Shown: positions 1 to 11,554, counted from the stretch's first letter. The stretch: 64,000 bases of DNA from Macrothele yani (GCA_039090855.1 CM076997.1:164826709-164890708), one strand, 5' to 3'. The notes: generated by a model from the letters alone, not told the origin. Made by a program: numbers and translations.

Positions 1-2934
1 CAGCTGGAATGTACCTGGCCAAGGCAGCGGCCAGTGCGACATGAAGGCAGAGGGTGCTAAGAATCCCTGGAGGACCGGACTAGGCTGCCATCTGATGCTG
101 ACCTTGGCTACGTACAACGGACGCTCCTTATCTTCTGATTCAAGGCTTCTTGAATTGGAAGAGGAACTACAAAGGATCAAGTGGGACATCGTCGGGCTAA
201 GTGAGGTAAGGAGAAAAGGAGATCTCATTGAACTGAAAAGTGGACATCTCTTCTACTATCGTGGGACAGATACTGGCAGAACTAGTGGTGTTGGATTTAT
301 AATAAACAAGAAACTGAAGGATAAAGTGGTAGAAGTTGAAAGTTCCTCTGACAGAGCTGCACGACTCGTTATCCAACTATCGAGAAGATACCAGGCTCAG
401 ATTATTCAAACTTATGCACCCACCACAAGTCATGCTGAAGAAGAAATTGAAGAATTTTATGAGGAAATTCGTGATCTAAATAATAAAGGTAAGCAGCACT
501 TGAAGATAATTATGGGAGATTTCAATGCAAAAATAGGGCAACGGCAACAGAATGAAACTTCAGTAGGTAAATTCGGTCACGGCAACAGAAACCAGCGTGG
601 AAATACTATTGTAGAGTTTGCAGAGGCAGAAGGGTTTTTCATCTTGAACTCCTTTTTCAAGAAAAAGCCACACAGGAAATGGATATGGAGACATCCAAAT
701 GGGACGACAAGTGAAATTGATTTTATTCTGTGTAACAAAAAATTCGTCATAGAAGACTGCAGTGTGCTAAACAAGTTCAACACAGGCAGTGACCATAGAT
801 TGGTGAGATGTAAGATGCACCTCAACAATAAACTCGAACGTTGCAAGCTCATAAGACAAACAAAATGTATTGACATAACCAACCTTAAAAAACACCATAA
901 TACCTTCAAATTGGAACTGAAGAACAGATTCTCTGCTTTAGAAGGCCTAACATCGGAAGAAGTGGATATTTCTGAAGTTAACAGAAAAGTAACCAAAGCT
1001 CTTATGGAAACAGCAACAAAATTAGCTGAGTCTAAGAACAAATTACATGTGAACAAATTAACAGGAAAAACCAAAATGTTGATGCAAAAAAGAAGAGTGA
1101 TGAGGACAACTAAAGAAGATGTGACTTCCAAAGTGGAATATATAGAGCTGTGCAAGACAGTACGAAAAAGTATCACTGAAGACGTAAGGAAATTCAACTG
1201 TGAACTAGTAAGGAAAGCAATTGAAAACAACCAAAGCCTAAAGATAGCAAAGGGACATCTCAGTAAGGGGAAAAAACAGATTATGGCACTGAGAAAAGAA
1301 GATGGTTCTGTAACAAGAAATAGAGGCGAAATTTTGACAAGAGTGAAAGATTTCTACTCCAAATTATATGAAAGGGATGATACATGTACTCCAGACATCA
1401 TGAAAGGTACCAGAGTTCTTCCAGTCCTTCCAGCAGAAGTTGCACATGCAATCAAGAACATGAAGCGGGGAAAAGCTCCAGGAGAAGATGGAATTACTGT
1501 AGACATCATACAAGAAGCAAATGGAGAAATCGAAACAGTACTCGCCCAAATTTTCACTCGATGCCTTAATGAAGGGAAAATTCTTGAGGATTGGAACAAC
1601 GCTACAATGATCTTGCTACATACAAAAGGTGACATTGAGGATCTCAAGAACTACAGACCTATCAGCCTCCTATCAGTGGTTTATAAAATCTTCACTAAAG
1701 TTCTTTCACACCGCTTGAAGGTGACACTGGACATGGCTCAACCGAGAGAACAAGCTGGATTCAGGAGTGGCTACAGCACAATAGATCATATCCACGTACT
1801 GAGAGAACTAATTGAAAGAGCGAGGGAATATGAGCCTCCATTGTGCATGGCTTTTATCGATTATGAAAAAGCCTTTGATTCGGTGAAACCATCAGCAGTT
1901 GCTATGGCTCTGAAATCCTGCGGTATTGAAGATGCATACATTAATATTATTAATAACATCTATGAAAATGCAAGTGCAAAGATTCGGCAGTTTGAAAATA
2001 CAACACACATAAAAATTGGAAAAGGAGTGAGACAAGGTGACACCATATCTCCGAAACTCCTTAATGCCACATTGGAAAATGTCTTTCCATCACTGAACTG
2101 GGAAAACAAAGGGATAAAGATTAATGGAGATTATCTAACCCACCTTCGTTTTGCTGATGACATAGTCATTTTTGCAACTACCCTATCAGAGCTACAGAGT
2201 ATGATCCAGGAACATGCTGACAAGAGTAAAGAAGTGGGATTAAAAATGAACTTTCAGAAGACAAAAGTGATGTACAATGCTTTTACAAGAAATGAAGATG
2301 TATCGATTGATGGAGAAAAGCTGGAGATAACAGACACGTACGTTTATCTTGGACAGCAGATATCAAGTGAGGGTCACATTGGTGAAGAAATTAATCGGCG
2401 TACAAAACTTGCCTGGAGAGCTTTTGGAAGAAACAGCATAATTTTCAAGAGCAATATGCCATTATGTCTTAAAAGAAAAGTGTTTGATCAATGCATCCTT
2501 CCAGTGCTTACATATGGTGCAGAGACGTGGACCTTAACTAAAAGAGACATACAAAGGCTGCAGACAACTCAAAGTAGAATGGAGAGGTGCATGTTTGGTG
2601 TAACCAGGAGAGATAAGAAGAGGAACACGTGGATCCGAAAAATGACAAGAGTGGAAGACATCATGATCAGAGTTAAATCCCTGAAATGGCAATGGGCTGG
2701 ACATACTGCCAGAAGAACAGACCATCGATGGACAGCCGAAATTTTAGATTGGATTCCAAATGACAGGAAAAGACCCAGAAGAAAACCACATGGAAGATGG
2801 GTGGATGAAATTCGAAAGTATGCGGGAGTGACATGAAGGAGACTGGCACAAGACAGACCGTTGTGGAGGAAACTTGGGGAGACCTTCGTCCAGCAGTGGA
2901 TTGATAATGGTTGACAATGATGATGATGATGATA
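1..2934 (+). mobile_element. RTE-clade LINE, copy 1 (left part outside window)
   Basis: Non-LTR retrotransposon with one long endonuclease/reverse-transcriptase frame, a 3' UTR of a few tens of bases and a trinucleotide (GAT/ATG)n tail at about 2915-2934. That layout is typical of the RTE clade. Base 1 corresponds to base 3503 of the second copy, so about 245 bases of the 5' end lie outside the window. The two copies differ by roughly 2% by eye. No poly(A) is present. The target-site duplication cannot be judged because the left flank is missing. Confidence 0.9.
2..2836 (+). CDS. RTE-type endonuclease/reverse transcriptase, partial at 5' and prematurely stopped
   Basis: Cuts target DNA and copies the element RNA at the nick (target-primed reverse transcription, known for the family). 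The frame is open from base 2, so the Met at 41 is probably internal; in copy 2 the start lies 26 codons further upstream. Counting from Met41, an APE endonuclease spans about residues 18-260, with LSEVR near 55, MGDFNAKIG at 158 and SDHR near 250. The reverse transcriptase follows, with YEKAFDSV and the catalytic FADD at 704-707, then an RTE-type C-terminal region rich in Arg and Trp. A TGA at 2834-2836 replaces a Trp codon that is TGG in copy 2 and removes about 27 residues. One codon (Glu) is missing near residue 62 compared with copy 2. RTE proteins are often annotated in insects as craniofacial development protein 2-like, which is a misnomer. Confidence 0.88.
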   Translation, partial: SWNVPGQGSGQCDMKAEGAKNPWRTGLGCHLMLTLATYNGRSLSSDSRLLELEEELQRIKWDIVGLSEVRRKGDLIELKSGHLFYYRGTDTGRTSGVGFIINKKLKDKVVEVESSSDRAARLVIQLSRRYQAQIIQTYAPTTSHAEEEIEEFYEEIRDLNNKGKQHLKIIMGDFNAKIGQRQQNETSVGKFGHGNRNQRGNTIVEFAEAEGFFILNSFFKKKPHRKWIWRHPNGTTSEIDFILCNKKFVIEDCSVLNKFNTGSDHRLVRCKMHLNNKLERCKLIRQTKCIDITNLKKHHNTFKLELKNRFSALEGLTSEEVDISEVNRKVTKALMETATKLAESKNKLHVNKLTGKTKMLMQKRRVMRTTKEDVTSKVEYIELCKTVRKSITEDVRKFNCELVRKAIENNQSLKIAKGHLSKGKKQIMALRKEDGSVTRNRGEILTRVKDFYSKLYERDDTCTPDIMKGTRVLPVLPAEVAHAIKNMKRGKAPGEDGITVDIIQEANGEIETVLAQIFTRCLNEGKILEDWNNATMILLHTKGDIEDLKNYRPISLLSVVYKIFTKVLSHRLKVTLDMAQPREQAGFRSGYSTIDHIHVLRELIERAREYEPPLCMAFIDYEKAFDSVKPSAVAMALKSCGIEDAYINIINNIYENASAKIRQFENTTHIKIGKGVRQGDTISPKLLNATLENVFPSLNWENKGIKINGDYLTHLRFADDIVIFATTLSELQSMIQEHADKSKEVGLKMNFQKTKVMYNAFTRNEDVSIDGEKLEITDTYVYLGQQISSEGHIGEEINRRTKLAWRAFGRNSIIFKSNMPLCLKRKVFDQCILPVLTYGAETWTLTKRDIQRLQTTQSRMERCMFGVTRRDKKRNTWIRKMTRVEDIMIRVKSLKWQWAGHTARRTDHRWTAEILDWIPNDRKRPRRKPHGRWVDEIRKYAGVT

Positions 2935-2936
2935 TA

Positions 2937-3244
2937 AAAAATCAGTTTTTCAGACGTGCTGCCATCTACAGGCCGATTAGTAATCACGCTAAATAAAAAT
3001 AATTAATGGACAACTGGCCGTAGTTGGAAGTATAGCCAGGAATGGTAGGAATACTACCTGAAAAATTTGACTTAAAATCTCCTTTTTTCCTTAGTAAAAC
3101 CCATAAGTTTGAAATAGTTTTAATAAAAAATATTTTAGAGGGATCCTTATTCTTCTCTCCGTAAACATTTTATTTCTGTCTCTGAACTTTCAGTTCATAT
3201 TATGGTCGTTTCTTTAACTAAAGTAAATACTTTTTTAAGATAAT
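2937..3244. other. AT-rich spacer between the two RTE copies
   Basis: About 310 bases with no coding potential, terminal repeats or tRNA-like boxes that I can see. The last bases join the 12-bp target duplication of RTE copy 2. Confidence 0.5.
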
Positions 3245-3256
3245 ATACTCCGGCCT

Positions 3257-6200
3257 GGGATGTAAGGTCAGGTGATGCGTAACATCACAGCCTCTCCTTG
3301 ACAAATGTCAACCCCGCCTTCTCGTGGTGCATCCTGTTCCCACTAAGGGGCTCTGACGACCGCAAATAGCGGTATAACTATACCATCGGGATCAGAGGAA
3401 ATGCTATCCCACACTCACCAACCCGCTTGGCCAGCGTGGTGAGTTATAGCCAAACACCTCCAAAATGACTCTACAACTTAAATCTTGGCCCTCAGTCTCC
3501 GGCAGCTGGAATGTACCTGGCCAAGGCAGCGGCCAGTGCGACATGAAGGCAGAGGGTGCTAAGAATCCCCGGAGGACCGGACTAGGCTGCCATTTGATGC
3601 TGACCTTGGCCACCTACAACGGACGCTCCCTATCTTCTGATTCAAGGCTTCTTGAATTGGAAGAGGAACTACAAAGGATCAAGTGGGACATCGTCGGGCT
3701 AAGTGAGGTAAGGAGAAAAGGAGAAGATCTCATTGAACTGAAAAGTGGACATCTCTTCTATTATCGTGGGACAGATACTGGCAGAACTAGTGGTGTTGGA
3801 TTTATAATAAACAAGAAACTGAAGGATAAAGTGGTAGAAGTTGAAAGTTCCTCTGACAGAGCTGCACGACTCGTTATCCAACTATCGAGAAGATACCAGA
3901 CTCAGATTATTCAAACTTATGCACCCACCACAAGTCATCCTGAAGAAGAAATTGAAGAATTTTATGAGGAAATTCGTCATCTAAATAATAAAGGTAAGCA
4001 GCACTTGAAGATAATTATGGGAGATTTCAATGCAAAAATAGGGCACCGGCAACAGAATGAAACTTCAGTAGATAAATTCGGTCACGGCAACAGAAACCAG
4101 CGTGGAAATACTCTCGTTGAGTTTGCAGAGGCAGAAGGTTTTTTCATCTTGAACTCCTTTTTCAAGAAAAAGCCACACAGGAAATGGACATGGAGACATC
4201 CAATTGGGACGACAAGTGAAATTGATTTTATTATGTGTAACAAAAAATTCGTCATCGAAGACTGCAGTGTGCTGAACAAGTTCAACACAGGTAGTGACCA
4301 TAGATTGGTGAGATGTAAGATGCACCTCAACACTAAACTGGAACGTGGCAAGCTCATAAGACAAACAAAATGTATTGACATAACCAACCTTAAAAAACAC
4401 CATAATACTTTCAAGTTGGAACTGAAGAACAGATTCTCTGCTTTAGAAGGCCTAACATCGGAAGAAGTGGATATTTCGGAAGTTAACAGAAAAGTAACCA
4501 AAGCTCTTATGGAAACAGCAACAAAATTAGCTGGGTCTAAGAACAAGTTGCATGTAAACAAATTATCAGGAAAAACCAAAATGTTGATGCAAAAAGAAGA
4601 GAGATGAGGACAACTAAAGAAGATGTGACTTCCAAAGTGGAATATATAGAGCTATGCAAGACAGCACGAAAAAGTATCACTGAAGACGTAAGGAAATTCA
4701 ACTGTGAGCTAGTGAGGAAAGCAATTGAAAACAACCAAAGCCTAAAGATAGCAAAGGGACATCTCAGTAAGGGAAGAAAACAGATTATGGCTCTGAGAAA
4801 AGAAGATGGTTCTATAACAAGAAATAGAGGTGAAATTTTGACAAGAGTGAAAGATTTCTACTCCAAATTATATGAAAGGGATGATACATGTACTCAGACA
4901 TCATGAAAGGTACCAGAGTTTTTCCAGTCCTCCCAGCAGAAGTTGCTCATGCAATCAAGAACATGAAGCGGGGAAAGCTCCAGGAGAAGATGGAATTACT
5001 ATAGACATCATACAAGAAGCAAGTGGAGAAATTGAAACAGTACTCGCCCAAATTTTCACTCGATGCCTTAATGAAGGGAAGATTCCTGAGGATTGGAACA
5101 ATGCTACAATGATCCTACTACATAAAAAAGGTGACATTGAGGATCTCAGGAACTACAGACCTATCAGCCTCCTATCAGTGGTTTATAAAATCTTCACTAA
5201 AGTTCTTTCACACCGCTTGAAGGTAACACTGGACATGGCTCAACCGAGAGAACAAGCTGGATTCAGGAGTGGCTACAGCACAATAGATCATATCCACGTA
5301 CTGAGAGAACTAATTGAAAGAGCGAGGGAATATGAACTTCCATTGTGCATGGCTTTTATCGATTATGAAAAAGCCTTTGATTCGGTGAAACCATCAGCAG
5401 TTACCACGGCTCTGAAATCCTGCGGTATTGAAGATGCATACATTAATATTATTAATAACATCTATGAAAATGCAAGTGCAAAGATTCGGCTGTTTGAAAA
5501 TACAACACACATAAAAATTGGAAAGGGAGTGAGACAAGGTGACACCATATCTCCGAAGCTCTTTAATGCCACATTGGAAAATGTCTTTCAATCACTGAAC
5601 TGGGAAAACAAAGGGATAAAGATTAATGGAGATTATCTAACCCACCTTCGTTTTGCTGATGACGTAGTCATTTTTGCAACTAGCCCATCAGAGCTGCAGA
5701 GTATGATCCAGGAACTTGCTGACAAGAGTAAAGAAGTGGGATTAAAAATGAACTTTCAGAAGACAAAAGTGATGTTCAATGCTTTTACAAGAAATGAAGA
5801 TTTATCGATTGATGGAGAAAAACTGGAGATAACAGATACGTATGTTTATCTTGGACAGCAGATATCAAGTGAGGGTCACATTGATGAAGAAATTAATCGG
5901 CGTACAAAACTTGCCTGGAGAGCTTTTGGAAGAAACAGCATAATTTTCAAGAGCAATATGCCATTATGTCTTAAAAGAAAAGTGTTTGATCAATGCATCC
6001 TTCCAGTGCTTACGTATGGTGCAGAGACGTGGACCTTAACTAAAAGAGACATACAAAGGCTGCAGACAACTCAAAGTAGAATGGAGAGGTGCATGCTTGG
6101 TATAACCAGGAGAGATAAGAAGAGGAACTCGTGGATCCGAAAAATGACGAGAGTGGAAGACATCATGATCAGAGTTAAATCCCTGAAATGGCAATGGGCT

Positions 6201-6433
6201 GGACATACTGCCAGAAGGACAGACCATAGATGGACAGCCGAAATTTTAGATTGGATTCCAAGGGACAGGAAAAGACCCAGAAAAAGACCACATGGGAGAT
6301 GGGTGGATGAAATTCGTAAATATGCAGGAGTGACATGGAGGAGACTGGCACAAGACAGACCGTTGTGGAGGAAACTTGGGGAGACCTTCGTCCAGCAGTG
6401 GATTGATAATGGTTGACAATGATGATGATGATG
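3257..6433 (+). mobile_element. RTE-clade LINE, copy 2, apparently full length
   Basis: The element is flanked by a perfect 12-bp target-site duplication, atactccggcct, at 3245-3256 and 6434-6445. It is 3177 bp long, close to the usual RTE length of about 3.2 kb, with a 5' leader of about 208 bp, the coding region and a short (GAT)n tail at about 6417-6433. The perfect duplication and close similarity to copy 1 suggest recent retrotransposition. Both copies share orientation and lie 320 bp apart, but the separate duplication shows copy 2 arrived by its own insertion. Confidence 0.93.
3465..6416 (+). pseudogene. RTE endonuclease/reverse transcriptase, three frameshifts
   Basis: Starts at ATG 3465 after the leader and, conceptually, ends at TGA 6414-6416, giving a protein of about 980 residues. 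Compared with copy 1 it has three single-base deletions: an A in the A-run near 4591, a C near 4895 and an A near 4974. Because they sum to three, the original frame resumes after about 4974. The endonuclease half (MGDFNAKIG, SDHR) and the reverse-transcriptase half (YEKAFDSV, FADD) are each intact on either side. The C-terminus is complete here (WRRLAQDRPLW motif), unlike copy 1. All lesions lie in the linker between endonuclease and reverse transcriptase. The element looks young but is inactive as read, unless these are assembly errors in homopolymers. Confidence 0.88.
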
Positions 6434-6739
6434 ATACTCCGGCCTTGAATGTTAGTGCCGAAACTTACTGGAAACTTACCTCAAGTGGTTCTGTAGTCAG
6501 TAATTTTACTTTAAAGAAGCTACTAACATTTTTTTTTCTTCCTTCTTTCCTAACTACATAATTTTATAAGCGCAATTTTCGGGGAAAACTCGATGTTATT
6601 CTTGTAGCACTGTAATCCATGTTGATACTAATAACTGTACCAGCTCTTCCTTTTTCTCTCCGTTCGTGTCTCACACGTAGCATGCCACGTGATTACGTAA
6701 GCCAATCTCGGAACGTTGAGCACCCTCGGAAGAGTTTCT

Positions 6740-7172
6740 TTGCAGGTCTTGTGAACATGCATGAGGCTCAAGCAGTGGTTGAAGGAGGGCGTTTCAAAGT
6801 GAAGATAATGTTGTGTGTATGGGGGAACTTTGAGGGCTCTGTCCACTGGGAGCTTGTGCTTCATGATCGGGCCGTCCATGGGAGCCTATATGCCGAACAA
6901 TTGCAACACGTACACAGTATGATGCCCTACGCCAGTGCTAACTCGCAGTGGTGAACCGAAAGGAGGTTCTCCTGCAATTCGACAACACCCCATGTCATAG
7001 GTCACGGATTGTTCGCTAAAAAAATTCAGGATTTGGGTGGCGTCGAAATCCTACCAAGCCTAAAGCCCTAATCTTGCCCCCTTCGGCGTTTCACCTGTTT
7101 CGTTCCATGGCGCACTTCTTGGACAGCAAGCAGTTATATTCCTTGGAGGCTGTGATAGATAGCATCACTGAG
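6740..7172 (+). pseudogene. mariner transposase fossil (C-terminal half)
   Basis: Decayed catalytic half of a mariner-type DDE transposase, read across several frames. From left to right I see KIMLCVWGNFEG (the usual MLCVWWDxKG), LYAEQL (LYCQQL), then LLQFDNTPCH at about 6969-6999 (the second catalytic Asp, usually HHDNARPH), FHLFRSMAHFL near 7090 (YHLFRSLxxxL) and a final ITEFF. The first catalytic Asp region is missing or unrecognisable and there are several stops. It ends at a T-run at 7171-7193. No terminal repeats were found. The short ORF starting at 6619 covers only part of this. Confidence 0.75.
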
Positions 7173-7193
7173 TTTTTTTTTTTTTTTTTTTTT

Positions 7194-9083
7194 GCCGAAT
7201 AGCCAAATTGGTCAACATGTGGTACCAGACTGAACATTGTATCCCAAAACGCTCCGAACTTATGATTCACCCTGCTACATGGCATAGCAATATTTCATTT
7301 TTTTAATTTCATTTTATTTAAATAAAAATCTTCAGGACCGAAATTTAATTTTTTTTTTTCATTTTACACGAAAGAACTGACGAAATAAATAGATACACGC
7401 CATAACGATTTTGCGTCTTTCTCATCCACGTCAGTCAAAGAGCATAAAAAACGGGAAGTTTTACTTATATGTTCTTTCCCGATAGTCGCAGGTTTTACGG
7501 TGCGTTTGAAACATTTCTGGTAACAGATGAAAGTGACAGCCGCCTTTCAGTTTCTGAAAATAGCAGAACATATAAATAAGTGAGTCATCAAAAACCGACG
7601 ACAGCCAGTTTTTATTTTCATCAGCAGTTCAAATGTACATTACTCTGCGAAGTTATTTCCTCTTCAGTAATCCTTTTTTGACTTCTGACAAATGCAAAAT
7701 ATTCCCTTTTCTGATAAGGAGTTTCATTTCAGATCTGTCGGTTTCCAGCCCTTTCCTTCTTGTTTCCCAAATATAATTTCATTATTCCGCACATACGGCA
7801 TTTCTAGCTCCTCATCTTCTAAAGAACCGCGAGGAAGTAAAAATAATGCTCGGCGGACTCGTATGTTTTACGGTCTCTTTTCTATGCACTAGGACTCAAT
7901 GCACGAGCTAACGTCACTCAGATTATTCATATTAAAAAACATTTCGTTTTTTGCGCTTGCTGATACTAAATACCTTGCTGCTGTCTTTTGCATTTTATTT
8001 CAGCATTTCTATATCTTCGACAGCTTTCTCTATATGAAAGCTGCCAACCGAAACAAGAATATTGTATGCAATACTTCCCTTTTCTTTTTAGCTTCGGAAT
8101 TCTTAATTAGGAGCCATAATTTAACGCTGTCCAATCAGACGCTTATTTTATAATGGATGAAATCAATGTTTTCTTACTCTTTTTTATCTCTTTCACTACT
8201 TATCTCATGATTCCATGATAATGTTCTGTTACTATTTAAGACTTCACTAACCAATTATGACAAAGTTCATTTCTCCATCATTTTTACGCCAGGGAAGGGT
8301 TTCGAACCTGCAATTCTCAGCTCCGGAGCTATCGGCACGTTTTCATAAACAATGTTTTGGTTTTTAACGTAATGATATCAGGAAGGTTTAGTATCATTTC
8401 ATCTATCCTAATATATAATAATCTGCTAACATTCATTTAAGTCAAAAGAGTTTGCTTGATGTCATGCACAACACACGCTTTAAAAATGGGATCAACGCTG
8501 CGGCTTCTTCTCAATGCGAATATTCCCAACATGTGACATTAGCGTTATGACATTTAAAAACTAATGCACGTAAAAAAGTGGCTCAATTTCCTGGACGGAT
8601 CGTTTAAATAAACTTTCCAGTTTGTCTTCACCTTCATCATGCAATGAATGCCTTCTCGGTTTTGTGTTTCGCATCAATAGGAATTTAAACTTGCGCAGCT
8701 GAAAATGAAAATTCATTTACCTTCGTTTAAGCTTTACTAAGTTACAGTATCCACATATTTCAAATTCTAATCCACGAGATCTTTGGCATAAAATGTGCAA
8801 ACGTTTGATAAATTCGGCGCAGCACCTCGCAGGTGCAAATGAAATGAAAAGGTTTGTGAGATTCCAACGGATGTATGCAAGTTGCTTGTTGGTTATCAGC
8901 ATACAGTCTGGGCTATTATGACTCCTAGACTTTTTTCTGGCTATGTCCGGAACACACACACCTCCTGTGGCTAATAATTCAAAGCATCCTATGTAATTAA
9001 GAAAGTACTGTTACAGACTATTGCTTTAGGAACCGATTTCCTATATCCTGCATTGCGTGATTTGTAGGGTTAGGTAAAGGATA
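7194..9083. other. Non-coding AT-rich stretch, 1.9 kb
   Basis: No recognisable gene or mobile element. Short open frames near 7692, 7899 and 8717 look like chance. A minus-strand sequence resembling a tRNA B box lies near 8290-8310 without a matching A box. Base composition is strongly AT-rich. Confidence 0.45.
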
Positions 9084-9182
9084 TACACAGTCGAGTCACA
9101 TTACTGTGATCACCTCCTACTTTTGACGTCAACACCGCGTAGCTAATGAAAGAAGGCACGTGTCATAAGCTGGCTTGGAGGG

Positions 9183-9190
9183 TATATAAG
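9183..9190 (+). promoter_or_regulatory. Putative TATA box of Tc1-A
   Basis: The sequence tatataag lies about 43 bases before the transposase ATG. The same motif and spacing recur in copy 3 (63801-63808), so it was conserved between copies. The assignment is by position and motif only. Confidence 0.45.
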
Positions 9191-9232
9191 GTGTGCTGTA
9201 GACATTCTGAAAACGTATCACTCGTTGTTGCC

Positions 9233-10262
9233 ATGGATAAACGGAGTGATATATCAGATTTGCAAAAAGGGATGAAATTCGGCTTTCGGGCCAAGGGCGG
9301 CAGTAATTCTGAAATAGTGGAGTTTGTGAAGTACTCGCTTGCTGCTGTAATTAAAGTGTATAGTGATTGGAGAAATGGCACTATTGCGAATAAGCGACAT
9401 GGAAATTGTGGAGCACCACGTGCCATTGATGTGAGGTTTCAACGTCGGCTGCGAAGGTATGTGAGGGCCCTCGACATACTACAGTGGAGCAACTCACTGG
9501 CCGAATGAACCAGGAGGCTACCGGAAGTGTGTCTAAAACGACAGTTCAGCGAACCCTGCTACGTATGGGGTTACGATGCAGACCGATGGTCACTGCGCCT
9601 ATGCTAACGAAGGTGGATCGGCAGAAAAGGCTTACATTTGCACGGCAGTATCGGAATTGGACCTCCGCTGATTGGCAAAGGATTGCCTTCTCCGGTGAAT
9701 CACGTTTTCTGCTTCATCGAACGGATCGACGTTGGCGTATAAGGCGAGAAACATCGGAGAACAAACAATTTTCAACCACTGTCGGAAGAACACAAGCTGG
9801 TGGGGGATGGCGTTATGGCCTAGAGGATGTTTTCGTGGCATTTTCTGGTTCCACTCATACCTGTGGAAGGCACTATGCACCGAATTCATTATGAATCCAT
9901 CCTTGCAGACCCATACATGGTGATTGTCTTCACTGGGGCGTATGGGATCTTCCATCACGACAATGCGACGTGTCGCACGGCTAGAATAGTCCGAGAGTGG
10001 TTGGAAGAGCACGATGAAGACTTCAAAGTACATCCCTGGCACCCTAATTATCTAGTATTAAACCCAATTGAGCATCTGTGGGACGCCCTCAGTCGTGTTG
10101 TTCGCTCTATGGATCCTCCACCACGCACATTGCAGAAGCTTTCAGATGCACTACACTCAGCATGGATCCACGTATCTGTGAACACCTTCCAGCACTTTAT
10201 TGACTCACTCCCAACCCGTCCAGCAGCTGTCCGCGCTGCACACGGCGGTTACTCTGGATATT
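9233..10262 (+). pseudogene. Tc1-like transposase (Tc1-A copy 1), frameshifted
   Basis: Would bind the terminal repeats and move the element by cut and paste into TA. ATG 9233 begins MDKRSDISDLQKG, the usual start of the first Tc1 helix-turn-helix. The first frame runs to about 9505, the next piece carries RTLLRMGLRCR and the catalytic domain, and the last piece (about 9900-10262) carries the end. The first catalytic Asp is changed (FSGESRF where FSDESRF is expected), the second is present (FHHDNATC) and the Glu is present (NPIEHLWD). Frameshifts near 9490 and 9870, plus loss of the first Asp, make it inactive. The C-terminus was reached before the nested SINE at 10263. Confidence 0.88.
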
Positions 10263-10486
10263 GTCGCCCCGGTGGCGCAGTGGTCTAAGCGATGGCCTCT
10301 GATCATTCGTCCGAACGGGGTCCGGGTTCGAATCCCGGTGAGGCATGGATGTTGTGTTTGTCTTACGGCACTGTCTCTCTCCCTTCCCTGGAACCAGTGA
10401 CCCTAAATTAGGGACGGGCGACTGCTTATAGCCCATTGTGTTGCTCACGGTGGTCGTTAAACTTCCAATAAAAAAAAAACAAAAAA
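10263..10486 (+). mobile_element. tRNA-derived SINE, family S1, inside Tc1-A
   Basis: The head carries RNA polymerase III boxes: A box tggcgcagtgg and B box gggttcgaatcccgg, with a long spacing like type II (Leu/Ser) tRNAs. The body is about 110 bp and ends in an A-rich tail. A perfect 12-bp target duplication, actctggatatt, flanks it at 10251-10262 and 10487-10498. The insertion is therefore younger than the Tc1-A copy it occupies. Confidence 0.93.
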
Positions 10487-10531
10487 ACTCTGGATATTAG
10501 CTGGTGATCACAATAATGTGACTCGACCGTA

Positions 10532-11328
10532 TATTTGTTAAGGATGGTGGCATATACTCACACATGCGCACATCTATGGCACATGCTACCACGTGCTCCT
10601 ACTATGGGAGCTAGGTTTCCTTTTCAAATCAAAAAGTCTGATGTTAGTCCATTGGTTTATTTGGAAGGTATTCGGCTGTTTCTGAATTATGATTATCATA
10701 AACCTTTCCCTCACATGGTTGAAAATATTTGGATACACTCAATCATCGGGCTGCCTTCTGTGTTATAACGTTAGCCCGATATTCGAGTGTGTGACATACT
10801 ACGGAGGTAAAGCCAAGAAGGTTAGAATAAGATATCTGGAGATGACCTTCTTAATGGAGCAGTACCACTTTGCGTGAATCCTATAATAGCAAGTGACGGC
10901 TGTCAAGGTGGAGGAAAGCTGATGGTTTTCAAGGCTATTGCAATGCATTTTATGTTGGCCGAATCGTCTTCTTTCGTCGCAAATGTTTTCAATTTCGCAT
11001 CGTAACTTTCTGCCTGTGTGTGAGAAAATGCTGGATTTATGAAATTGTTAATTATTTTGGAGCTCCTTCCCATTTTTATTTTAAATTGAAATGCACGAGC
11101 TTTAGTGTGAATTCTGAACAAAACATAACCTTAAAATGGAAAACCTCACTCGTGTAAGAAGTATAATTTATTCCGGTTTGATATTAATACCATTTCTGCA
11201 GCCCAAACCCACGCAATTCCAAGATACACACAGGTGAAATTACATTGGTATCATGTGAACAACGTCAAATTCCACAACTAGCGGCTTCACGGTTACGAGG
11301 CTCAGGACATCTCCAGAGGTAATATTCT
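10532..11328. other. Spacer without recognisable gene
   Basis: About 800 bases between Tc1-A copy 1 and the next SINE. I see no transposase motif, tRNA boxes or tandem repeat; the short open frames at 10535 and 10689 look like chance. Confidence 0.4.
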
Positions 11329-11340
11329 AACCTCCTTGGG

Positions 11341-11554
11341 CCGCCCCGGTGGCGCAGTGGTCTAAGGCGCTGGCCTCTGATCATTCGTCCGTAAGGGGTC
11401 CGGGTTCGAATCCCGGTCAGGCATGGATGTTGTGTTTGTCTTACGGCACTGGCTCTCTCCCTTCCCTGGAACCAGTGACCCTAAATTAGGGACGGGCGAC
11501 TGCTTATAGCCAATTGAGTTGCTCACGGTGGTCGTTAAACCTCCAATAAAAAAA
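11341..11554 (+). mobile_element. tRNA-derived SINE, family S1
   Basis: Full-length copy starting ccgccccggtggcgcagtgg, with A box, B box (gggttcgaatcccgg), the family body (ccctaaattagggacgggcg) and a short A tail. The 12-bp duplication aacctccttggg lies at 11329-11340 and 11555-11566. It is close to the family consensus, which suggests recent activity. Confidence 0.93.

Larger units (their letters stand above)
9086..10531 (+). mobile_element. Tc1-like element, family Tc1-A, copy 1
   Basis: The left end begins cacagtcgagtcacatt after TA (9084-9085). The right end at about 10503-10531 is its reverse complement with a few differences (ggtgatcacaataatgtg then actcgac), followed by TA. The terminal repeats are about 28 bp. 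Two further copies of the left end occur at 52187 and 63462. A SINE with its own target duplication sits just inside the right end, so without the 236-bp SINE plus duplication the element is about 1.2 kb. Confidence 0.88.

Noticed and set aside
577..1230. Minus-strand open frame of 217 codons
   Set aside because: Antisense shadow of the RTE reverse-transcriptase gene; the same shadow recurs in copy 2.
8285..8345. Minus-strand B-box-like sequence ggttcgaaacc
   Set aside because: One mismatch to the consensus, no A box, single occurrence.
9632..10042. Minus-strand open frame of 136 codons
   Set aside because: Antisense of the Tc1-A transposase.
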